From the NCBI GenBank assembly GCA_934636105.1, contig CAKTZR010000003.1:124001-188000 (forward strand): a stretch of 64,000 nt of DNA. The letters run 5' to 3'. Each line of letters starts with the position of its first letter. Position 1 is the first letter of the stretch. Both the position numbers and the translations under genes were made by a program. The notes beneath the pieces were generated by a model. That model was not told the DNA's origin and searched no databases. It saw only the letters and a program-made list of their open reading frames with translations. This document shows, in pieces, positions 16,140-22,284 of this stretch. Origin of the DNA: an uncultured Clostridia bacterium. Its GTDB lineage: Bacteria > Bacillota > Clostridia > Christensenellales > Aristaeellaceae.

Positions 16140-16817
16140 TTATGCTTCCTGCTCGGCGTCGATAAACGTCACGCGCGTGATGCCCTCGCTGCGTTCCAGC
16201 CACGCGATGCCCTCCGGCGGAACGGCTTTGTCCGTTTCGATAATCATCACGGCGTTTCCGCCCGGATGATCGCGGTAAAGCTGCATCGTCGCGATGTTCA
16301 CGCCCTTGTGCGCCAGCATGCTGGTCACTTCGCTGACGTGGCCGGGCTGATCGACGTTCTGCACAATCAGCGTCGGCAGATCGCCGGAGAAATTGGCGCG
16401 CAGGCCGTTCATTTCGACCACCATGATGCGTCCGCCGCCCAGCGAGGAGCCGGTCATCGAGAGCGTTTTGCCGCTTGGACCGATGAGGTCGATGCGCGCG
16501 GTGTTCGGGTGTTCGCTGCCCGCACGGGCACTTGTGAAGCTGAACGTCATGCCCGCGTCGTGTGCCAGCTCAAAGCTTCGGGCAATGCGCTCGTCATCCG
16601 GCTGAAAGCCCAGCAGCCCGGCGATCAGCGCGCGATCCGTGCCGTGGCCGTGGCCGGTTGCGGCAAAGGAGCCCAGCAGCGTGATGTTTGCCTCGCGCGG
16701 CGTGCCCTCGCCCAGCAGCCGGCGCGCGGTGCGTCCCAGTCGAACTGCGCCCGCTGTGTGCGAGCTGCTCGGGCCGACCATCACCGGGCCGAGAATATCA
16801 AACAGATTCATCTTCAT
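16140..16817 (-). CDS. sdaAB: L-serine dehydratase, beta subunit with ACT domain
   Basis: A 225-residue beta subunit. The N-terminal part has 'FDILGPVMVGPSSSHTAGAVRLG', the family signature with the Ser-Ser-Ser-His loop, and 'GSFAATGHGHGTDRAL'. The C-terminus from about residue 148 is an ACT domain ('PTLIVQNVDQPGHVSEVTSML'), the usual serine-sensing or allosteric module. The ATG follows AAAGGAGG by 4 bases. It is first in the sda operon and has its own promoter. Confidence 0.96.
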   Translation of the reverse strand: MKMNLFDILGPVMVGPSSSHTAGAVRLGRTARRLLGEGTPREANITLLGSFAATGHGHGTDRALIAGLLGFQPDDERIARSFELAHDAGMTFSFTSARAGSEHPNTARIDLIGPSGKTLSMTGSSLGGGRIMVVEMNGLRANFSGDLPTLIVQNVDQPGHVSEVTSMLAHKGVNIATMQLYRDHPGGNAVMIIETDKAVPPEGIAWLERSEGITRVTFIDAEQEA

Positions 16818-16843
16818 TCGTCCTCCTTTGCGCTTTATGGGTT

Positions 16844-16872
16844 ATGATAACAGAAAACGCGCGTGGATTCAA
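16844..16872 (-). promoter_or_regulatory. Sigma-A promoter of the sda operon
   Basis: Minus-strand TTGAAT (16872-16867) and TATCAT (16849-16844), 17-bp spacer, 27 bases before the sdaAB start. Confidence 0.68.
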
Positions 16873-16980
16873 CCGATGCGCGCGGGAAGTTTTGCCCAAA
16901 ATCGCGGTGAAACAGAATTTCCTCTATGAAAAAGGGCGCTGATGCGTTACAATAGAATGCGCAGAAAAGCAAAAAAGTAG

Positions 16981-16986
16981 TATAAT
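16981..16986 (+). promoter_or_regulatory. Possible -10 box for the exonuclease gene
   Basis: TATAAT with no good -35 at the right distance. It would give a leader of about 95 bases, in which I see no structure. Confidence 0.4.
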
Positions 16987-17088
16987 TCGTTTTTTGGGTA
17001 TCGCCGAATGCTTTTTCAGCCTGAAGCCGTTTCAATCGCGTGTTGCTTCGCGGCGGTATCCATAGACGGTTGCAATGGGATGTGGAAC

Positions 17089-18120
17089 ATGTTTTCTTTG
17101 CTCAATCAGGATATTCAAAACATCATCGTCTTTGATCTGGAGTGGAATCAGAGCGGCTATAACCCGAATCACCGCATGCCGCATGAGATCATTGAAATCG
17201 GCGCATGCCGCGTGAATCGGGACGGGCAGGTTGTCGCGCGATTCAGCGAGTTGATTCGTCCGCGGGTGTATAAGCGGTTGGATAAGCATATTAAGCAGGT
17301 GACGGGCATCACCGAGCAGGAGCTTGCGCAGGGACGCTCGTTTTCGGATGTTTTCGGCGATTTTATCGCGTGGTGCGGCGAGGATGCGCAGCTTGTGACG
17401 TGGGGGCGGGATGATTATCCCGTGCTCAAGCGCAACGCCGCGTTTTTCATGACCCCGATGCCGTTTGAGCCGCCGATCGACGCGCAGCTGGTCTTCGGCT
17501 TCTGCTGCTTGGGCGGCGAGCATAAGCAGATGAATCTGCACGCGGCGATGGAGCTGATGAACGTCGAACTGGATGTGGCGGCTCATCGCGCGGTGAACGA
17601 TGCGGAATGCACAGCGGCGTTGCTGCCCATTGTGGATGGCGCGGTGCAGGCGCTCACGCCGGAGCGGCGCATGCAGCTGGATCATATTCTGGAAAAGGAG
17701 AGCCGCATTGCCGCGTCCGCGCTTCGTTCTCTGCCTACACCGTATATGTTCCAGACGGACGCGCTGGCGGATCAGCGGCTGATGAGCCTGCCCTGTCCCG
17801 CCTGCGGCAAGCGCACCGCGTTTGATACGCCGTGGTTTGACGGCGGCCGGGAGCGGTATATGGCGATTTCCGTCTGTCCGCAGCACGGCTTTGTCTATGG
17901 CCAGATGCACTTCAAGCGCACGAGCGCGAATACGCTGATTATGCACCAGCGCGCCTATCCCGCCAGTCGGGAGGATGTGGACGATGTGCGCGAACGCTAT
18001 CGGCTTTATCTGCTCACCCCGCCGAAAAAGCGCCACCACCGGCTGAACATGGAAGAGGTTGTGGAAAAGGCAGAAAGAGGGAACGTTGGGGCGTTGCCCC
18101 AAACCCCACCAGAAACCTGA
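17089..18120 (+). CDS. DEDDh 3'-5' exonuclease with C-terminal zinc-ribbon-like domain
   Basis: A 343-residue protein. Residues about 10-190 are a DEDDh exonuclease (ExoIII/KapD/ERI type): 'IVFDLEWNQ' (Exo I with Asp-x-Glu), 'TWGRDDYPVLKRNA' (Exo II) and 'AHRAVNDAECTAALLPI' (Exo III with His and Asp). Such enzymes trim RNA or DNA 3' ends. After a helical linker, 'LPCPACGKRT' and 'SVCPQHGFVYGQMHF' supply CxxC and CxxH, a zinc-ribbon-like nucleic-acid-binding tail. ATG 17089 has GGGA 8 bases upstream; ATG 17080 is equally open. The last 14 or so residues are encoded inside a dispersed repeat and are probably not ancestral. Confidence 0.82.
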   Translation: MFSLLNQDIQNIIVFDLEWNQSGYNPNHRMPHEIIEIGACRVNRDGQVVARFSELIRPRVYKRLDKHIKQVTGITEQELAQGRSFSDVFGDFIAWCGEDAQLVTWGRDDYPVLKRNAAFFMTPMPFEPPIDAQLVFGFCCLGGEHKQMNLHAAMELMNVELDVAAHRAVNDAECTAALLPIVDGAVQALTPERRMQLDHILEKESRIAASALRSLPTPYMFQTDALADQRLMSLPCPACGKRTAFDTPWFDGGRERYMAISVCPQHGFVYGQMHFKRTSANTLIMHQRAYPASREDVDDVRERYRLYLLTPPKKRHHRLNMEEVVEKAERGNVGALPQTPPET

Positions 18121-18137
18121 GGTTTCTGGCCTTCCCA
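18080..18137 (-). repeat. Dispersed two-hairpin repeat, copy A
   Basis: Read on the minus strand it starts GTGGGAAG, then a hairpin CCAGAAACCT/AGGTTTCTGG, then a second hairpin GTTTGGGG/CCCCAAC ending in GTTCCC. It closely matches the copy at 26643-26704. Its 5' part on the plus strand is read as the C-terminus of the exonuclease. Confidence 0.8.
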
Positions 18138-18143
18138 CTTCAT

Positions 18144-18177
18144 AAAAATGCTTCTCTCGGTTGAGAGAAGCATTTTT
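18144..18177. terminator. Bidirectional terminator, 15-bp perfect stem
   Basis: AAAAATGCTTCTCTC (18144-18158) and its exact complement (18163-18177) around GGTT, with A and T runs built into the arms. It serves the convergent exonuclease and dppA transcripts. Confidence 0.9.
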
Positions 18178-18219
18178 GCGTTAAGTTGATTCAAACTGTT
18201 GCGAAGCAGAGAAGGGAGT

Positions 18220-18269
18220 CTGAGGGACTTGTCCCTCAGCGGGGTTTGGGGCCGACCCCAACGTTCCCC
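18220..18269 (+). repeat. Dispersed repeat, partial copy C
   Basis: Bases 18241-18269 repeat the second half of copy A in the opposite orientation (GGGGTTTGGGG ... CCCCAACGTTCCCC). In place of the first hairpin stands a different one, CTGAGGGAC-TT-GTCCCTCAG (18220-18239). It ends directly at the dppA stop codon. Confidence 0.7.
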
Positions 18270-19082
18270 TTACAGGCAGAACATGAAGAACCGCAGCACG
18301 TCGTAGTAAGCGTCCGAGGAGAAACGCACCGTGCGCGGACCGATCTGCTTCACGCCGGGATAGAAGCTCGCGCGGCGGGCACGGTTGTGTTTCACAAATT
18401 CCACTTCAACGTCAAAGTTGTTCGGCAGGGCAACGGTGAATTTCTCCGGGTGTGCAATGCCGTCCGCAACGGCCAGTTCCGCCTTTTCGCGGATGCGCTT
18501 CACGGCTTCGGCAGGATGGATCGAGATCGAACCGTTGCCGCAGCCGCGGCTGACCGGAACGGTGTAAATCGCCGGACAGAGCCGCTTTGCCTGCTCGCAT
18601 ACGCCCAGATCGCCCGTCACCAGCAGCACCGGCACGTCGTAAAGCGCGGCGGCGAAAGTGTTGATGACCAGTTCGCTGGCCTGAATGCCGTTGATGCGGA
18701 TGGAGGTGTTATCCAGGTTCATCGTGTGGCAAAGCGGGCTGGCGTCCGTGTTGGAGGAGGAATGATATCCGGTGAAAATTGCGCCCGCAAAGCTTGCGTC
18801 AATGCCGGACATCATCGAATGAATGTCGCTGCCCCAGCCGCGGAAGATGCTTACGCGTTCCGGCAGTTCGCCGGGAATCAGGTTGCGCGCGCTGTCGTGC
18901 GCATCCTTAATCAGCAGGTCCTCGCATCCGGCGGCAAACGCGCCTTCGCATGCGGCGGCGACCTCGTGGGTCATCTGGCGGCGGAAGGGCTCGTAATCCG
19001 GCTTGCCCAGCTCGGTTTCGTCCCAATGAGCAATACCGCAGGTGCCTTCAATGTCGGCGGAAAGAAAAATTCGGTTCAGCAA
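18270..19082 (-). CDS. dppA: D-aminopeptidase, peptidase family M55
   Basis: A 270-residue zinc peptidase of the DppA family, which cleaves D-Ala-D-Ala and related D-amino-acid peptides. The zinc ligands and catalytic His are present: 'LSADIEGTCG' (Asp10, Glu12), 'KDAHDSARN', 'FTGYHSSS' and 'CHTMN', plus 'QASELVIN'. Length matches the 274-residue Bacillus enzyme. The start is TTG at 19082: an in-frame stop lies just upstream, and GAAAGG stands 10 bases before the TTG. It follows deoD by 14 bases in one operon, an unusual pairing that may reflect salvage of cell-wall and nucleoside material. Confidence 0.9.
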   Translation of the reverse strand: MLNRIFLSADIEGTCGIAHWDETELGKPDYEPFRRQMTHEVAAACEGAFAAGCEDLLIKDAHDSARNLIPGELPERVSIFRGWGSDIHSMMSGIDASFAGAIFTGYHSSSNTDASPLCHTMNLDNTSIRINGIQASELVINTFAAALYDVPVLLVTGDLGVCEQAKRLCPAIYTVPVSRGCGNGSISIHPAEAVKRIREKAELAVADGIAHPEKFTVALPNNFDVEVEFVKHNRARRASFYPGVKQIGPRTVRFSSDAYYDVLRFFMFCL

Positions 19083-19096
19083 TCTGCATCATCCTT

Positions 19097-19810
19097 TCAA
19101 GCGATGGAAAGCGCGATCTCCATCATCTGCGTGAAGGAGGTCTGGCGCGCCTGCGCGTCGAGCGATTCGCCCGTGCCGAGGTGATCCGAAATCGTGCAGA
19201 TGGCCAGCGCGTTCTTGCCCGCGCGCGCCGCGTTCAGATACAGCGCGGCAGATTCCATCTCAACCGCCAGCACGCCCAGCTTCTTGAGTTTGCCGGACAT
19301 GCCGGATTCGTCGTAGAAGATATCGGAAGAATACAGCGGGCCGACGTTCGGCTCGATGCCCATTTTGCGCGCGGCCGCGACAGCCTGCTCCAGCAGCTTG
19401 AACGAGCAGCACGGCGCAACGTTGCCGTCAAAGCCAAACTGGCGGCCAAAGTTGGAATTGGTGTAGGCAGACAGGCCCATTACCACGTCGCGTACCTTGA
19501 CGGTGTCGGCCAGGCCGCCCGCCGTGCCCACGCGGATGATGTTCTCCACGCCGTAGAAATTGAACAGTTCGTAGGAATAAATGCCGATGGAGGGCATACC
19601 CATGCCGGAAGCCATCACGGAGACGCGCTTGCCCTGATACGTGCCGGTGTAGCCCTGCACGCCGCGCGTGTTGTTGACCAGTACGGGATTTTCCAGATAC
19701 GTTTCAGCGATGAACTTGCTGCGCAGCGGGTCGCCGGGCATCAGCACGGTGCGGGCGAAATCGCCTTCCTTGGCGGTGATGTGCGGCGTCGGAATATTCG
19801 GATTGGACAT
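19097..19810 (-). CDS. deoD: Purine nucleoside phosphorylase, DeoD type
   Basis: A 237-residue hexameric-type purine nucleoside phosphorylase that splits purine (deoxy)nucleosides with phosphate to base and (deoxy)ribose-1-phosphate. Family blocks are 'PTPHITAKEGDFARTVLMPGDP' (phosphate and ribose contacts), 'SGMGMPSIGIYSYEL', 'RVGTAGGL' and 'VLAVEMESAALY' with the Glu that binds ribose; 'TISDHLGTGE' carries the Asp near the purine base. The length is exactly typical. ATG follows AAAGGGG by 8 bases. It heads the operon with dppA. Confidence 0.97.
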   Translation of the reverse strand: MSNPNIPTPHITAKEGDFARTVLMPGDPLRSKFIAETYLENPVLVNNTRGVQGYTGTYQGKRVSVMASGMGMPSIGIYSYELFNFYGVENIIRVGTAGGLADTVKVRDVVMGLSAYTNSNFGRQFGFDGNVAPCCSFKLLEQAVAAARKMGIEPNVGPLYSSDIFYDESGMSGKLKKLGVLAVEMESAALYLNAARAGKNALAICTISDHLGTGESLDAQARQTSFTQMMEIALSIA

Positions 19811-19851
19811 AAAAACAGCCCCTTTCTAATTCGTCGTTTGGTGATGCTTCC

Positions 19852-19880
19852 ATTATACCGGGAAAACGGCCAAAAGCCAA
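19852..19880 (-). promoter_or_regulatory. Sigma-A promoter of deoD-dppA
   Basis: Minus-strand TTGGCT (19880-19875) and TATAAT (19857-19852), 17-bp spacer. Confidence 0.75.
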
Positions 19881-19962
19881 CAGAAAAAATACGATGAGCA
19901 GCGAAAGAACGGAATGAGTCGTTCATGTTTTTGAAAAGGGGATTTTAGGTCGCTGTAAATCA

Positions 19963-19992
19963 TTGACAGTACGTAATCATACGTATTATAAT
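19963..19992 (+). promoter_or_regulatory. Sigma-A promoter and possible operator of the hic locus
   Basis: TTGACA (19963-19968) and TATAAT (19987-19992), 18-bp spacer. Between them the 6-bp palindrome TACGTA occurs twice, 10 bp apart, a plausible binding site for the ribbon-helix-helix end of HicB. Confidence 0.75.
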
Positions 19993-20012
19993 AAGGACGG
20001 AGGGAGGTCAAC

Positions 20013-20125
20013 ATGAAGGTAAGCGAGATGAAAAGCTCCTGAAAGCGATTGGATGCTTTAAGGTCAAAGAGGGCGGAAATCATGAAATAAGCCCCTCTCC
20101 CTCTTTGTCTGAATTTGAATTTTGA
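20013..20125 (+). pseudogene. hicA: hicA toxin remnant, frameshifted and truncated
   Basis: ATG at 20013, after GGGAGG, begins 'MKVSEMKSS' and stops at once. Shifting frame at about 20036 recovers 'LLKAIGCFKVKEGGNHEI', which is the start of the HicA mRNA interferase fold including its Gly and the conserved active-site His. The sequence then stops (20123-20125) without the second half of the normal 60-residue toxin. So the toxin is lost by at least one frameshift and a 3' deletion, while its promoter and the antitoxin behind it are kept. Confidence 0.72.
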
Positions 20126-20140
20126 GCAGGAGGTAGCAAA

Positions 20141-20539
20141 ATGAAGAATTATGTATATGTAGCCGAGCTTCTGCCGGAAAATACGGGATACAGCGTCGTT
20201 TTCCCGGATGTGCCGGATTGCTTTACCTGCGGCGATAATCTGGCTCAAGCCATTGAAATGGCTGAAGATGCGCTTGCGCTTTGGCTGATGGATTTGGAAG
20301 ACGAACATGAAGCGATCCCGGAAGCCAAGACCGATATCAAGCAGGCGCAGATGAATACGGAGGGTATTGCGACGCTGATTATGGTGGATACCGAAGCCTA
20401 TCGCCGCAAACTGAACAAGAAATCTGTCAAAAAAACGCTTTCCATTCCCCAATGGATGAACGAAGCAGCGGAAGCGAAGGGCATCAACTTCTCCCAAACG
20501 CTTCAAGATGCGCTTGCGGCCAAGCTGCAAACCGTATAA
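20141..20539 (+). CDS. hicB: HicB-family antitoxin
   Basis: A 132-residue HicB protein. The N-terminal partial RNase-H-like fold is clear ('YVAELLPENTGYSVVFPDVPDCFTCGDNLAQAIEMAEDAL'), and the C-terminal 50 residues ('KKTLSIPQWMNEAAEAKGINFSQTLQDALAAKL') form a ribbon-helix-helix DNA-binding domain. HicB normally neutralises HicA and represses its own operon. The gene is intact with its own AGGAGG, 15 bases behind the broken hicA, so here it is an orphan antitoxin that may still act as a repressor. Confidence 0.92.
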   Translation: MKNYVYVAELLPENTGYSVVFPDVPDCFTCGDNLAQAIEMAEDALALWLMDLEDEHEAIPEAKTDIKQAQMNTEGIATLIMVDTEAYRRKLNKKSVKKTLSIPQWMNEAAEAKGINFSQTLQDALAAKLQTV

Positions 20540-20557
20540 ACGTTTGCGTTATCGAAA

Positions 20558-20586
20558 TTGTGTTTTTTCGCAAAACATGGTATACT
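20558..20586 (+). promoter_or_regulatory. Extended -10 promoter of the HAD gene
   Basis: TTGTGT (20558-20563), 17-bp spacer, TATACT (20581-20586) preceded by TGG. Confidence 0.65.
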
Positions 20587-20617
20587 AACCGCGATGGAAA
20601 TCGAATCGGAGGCATGT

Positions 20618-21196
20618 ATGCGCATCGACGTTTATGATTTTGACGGCACGATTTACGACGGCGATTCCACCGTGGATTTTACGCTTTTCTGCCTGCGCCG
20701 CCATCCCGGCGTGCTGGCGGGTCTGCCGAAGTTTCTGGGCACGTCGCTTCTGTTGGCGGTGGGCAGGCGAAACCTGACGCAGTTCAAGAGCGTGCTTTTT
20801 GGCGAAATGGCGAAGCGGTTTAGCCTTGAAAAAGAAGCCGAGTTTTTCTGGCAGAGCGAGGCGACCCGCGCGAAGCTGGGCAAGTGGTTCTTTGACAGGC
20901 CGCGCGATCTGCCGATCGTCATCGCTTCCGCATCGCCGGAATTTGAGCTTCAGTATGCGGCGAAGCTCCTTAACGTGCCGAGGCTCATCGGCACGAGGTG
21001 CGACGCGGAAACCGGCCTGCTCATCGGCAAAAACTGTAAGGGCGAGGAAAAGCTGCGCCGCATCGAGGAAGCCATCGGGCCGTTTGAAATCCGCGCCATG
21101 TACACCGACGACGCGAAGGCGGACGGCCCGCTGCTTGCTGCCGCGCAGGAAGGATACATCGTCACCCACGGCGTGCTTGCGCCGTTTCAGGGATAA
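20618..21196 (+). CDS. HAD-IB family phosphatase
   Basis: A 192-residue haloacid-dehalogenase-type phosphatase. Motif I is 'VYDFDGTIY' (nucleophile Asp7, acid Asp9), motif II Ser in 'IVIASASPE', motif III Lys in 'KNCKGEEK', and motif IV 'MYTDDAKADGPLL'. The helical cap between motifs I and II and the Ser-rich motif II place it in HAD-IB, the phosphoserine-phosphatase-like group; the substrate is not clear. ATG 20618 follows CGGAGG by 5 bases. It is followed by the aldolase gene after 15 bases, probably one operon. Confidence 0.85.
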   Translation: MRIDVYDFDGTIYDGDSTVDFTLFCLRRHPGVLAGLPKFLGTSLLLAVGRRNLTQFKSVLFGEMAKRFSLEKEAEFFWQSEATRAKLGKWFFDRPRDLPIVIASASPEFELQYAAKLLNVPRLIGTRCDAETGLLIGKNCKGEEKLRRIEEAIGPFEIRAMYTDDAKADGPLLAAAQEGYIVTHGVLAPFQG

Positions 21197-21211
21197 AAAG
21201 GAGAGTTTCAG

Positions 21212-22102
21212 ATGAAGAAAATGCAGGATATGGGCGGCTTTTTTGTCGCCGCCGTTACCCCGTTTGACGAGCAGGGCCGATTCAGCGCGCCCGCGCTCCA
21301 CAAGCTCATGGATAAGACCATCGCCGAGGGCGCGAAGGGCTTTTTGATCGGCGGCAGCAGCGCGGAATGCCCGCTGCTCACGCATGCTGAGCGCGTGGAA
21401 GGGCTGGAGACCGCCGCGAAGTATCAGGATCGCGCGAAGACGAAGCTGATCGCTTCCGTTGCCGCGATTTCCACCGACGAGGCCATCGAGTATGCCAGGA
21501 CCGCTAAGGAATTGGGTTATGACGCGATGATCTCCACCGTGCCGTATTACTACAAATTCGGCATGAAGGCCATCAGCGAGTATTATAACGCGCTGCGCGA
21601 AGCTGTTGATCTGCCGCTGTTCCTTTACAATTTCCCCGGCAACACGGGTGTGGAGCTGGATATCGCGGACGATCACATCCGCGGCATGCTGACCGACGGC
21701 ACCATCGCCGGCGTGAAGCAGACCAGCCTGAATCTCTATCAGATGGAGCGCATCCACGACCTCAACCCGGAGCTGGTCATCTACGGCGGCTTTGACGAGG
21801 TCTACATCGGCGCGCGCATCCTCGGCGCGGACGGCGCAATCGGTTCGACCTTCAATTTCACCCTGCCGCTGTTCAACCAGATTGAAGCGGCGTACAGCGC
21901 GCTGGATATCCCCAAGGCGCAGGCGCTCCAGAAGCGCGCGAACAACATCATGCAGGCGCTTGTCTCCTGCTCGCTGTTCCCGTCCATCAAGCACATCCTC
22001 AAGACGCAGGGCGTGGACTGCGGCGGCTGCCGCAAGCCGTTCCCGACGCTGACCGAGGAACAGAAAGCCTACGTCGAGCGCGTGGTCAAAGAGAATATGT
22101 AA
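21212..22102 (+). CDS. DapA/NanA-family aldolase (N-acetylneuraminate lyase-like)
   Basis: A 296-residue class I aldolase of the dihydrodipicolinate synthase/N-acetylneuraminate lyase superfamily. The Schiff-base Lys is Lys169 in 'TIAGVKQTS', the conserved Tyr is Tyr139 in 'LYNFPGNTG', and the pyruvate carboxylate loop is 'IGGSSAECPLL'. 'AIGSTFNF' near residue 210 resembles the sialate lyases more than DapA. It probably splits a 2-keto-3-deoxy sugar acid or sialic acid to pyruvate plus an aldehyde or amino sugar; sialic acid genes are not adjacent (a YhcH-type protein lies 10 kb away). ATG follows AAGGAG by 9 bases. Confidence 0.85.
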   Translation: MKKMQDMGGFFVAAVTPFDEQGRFSAPALHKLMDKTIAEGAKGFLIGGSSAECPLLTHAERVEGLETAAKYQDRAKTKLIASVAAISTDEAIEYARTAKELGYDAMISTVPYYYKFGMKAISEYYNALREAVDLPLFLYNFPGNTGVELDIADDHIRGMLTDGTIAGVKQTSLNLYQMERIHDLNPELVIYGGFDEVYIGARILGADGAIGSTFNFTLPLFNQIEAAYSALDIPKAQALQKRANNIMQALVSCSLFPSIKHILKTQGVDCGGCRKPFPTLTEEQKAYVERVVKENM

Positions 22103-22116
22103 ACGCCCATTTGAGG

Positions 22117-22158
22117 GGCCGGGTCGTCTGATGAATGTCGGACGGCCTTTTGTTTTTT
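22117..22158 (+). terminator. Probable terminator after the aldolase gene
   Basis: GGCCG (22117-22121) pairs with CGGCC (22143-22147), extended by TC/GA after a bulge, followed by TTTTGTTTTTTT. Confidence 0.6.
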
Positions 22159-22224
22159 TGTGCAAACTGTCAAAATGTTACCAATGAAAAGCGCGAATTT
22201 CAATAAATAACAACACAAATGGTA

Positions 22225-22254
22225 TTGACTTCCATTTGCGCCAAGGGTTAACAT
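22225..22254 (+). promoter_or_regulatory. Promoter of the tandem secreted-protein genes
   Basis: TTGACT (22225-22230) with TAACAT (22249-22254) after 18 bp. An inverted repeat AAATGG (22217-22222) / CCATTT (22232-22237) brackets the -35 and may be an operator. Confidence 0.5.
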
Positions 22255-22284
22255 AACGTTATCAAGCATTTGGAGGGAACATGT

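Noticed and set aside
19811..20140. Mobile-element boundary around the hic locus
   Set aside because: No transposase, terminal inverted repeats or target duplications could be seen; base composition is slightly lower in GC but not decisive.
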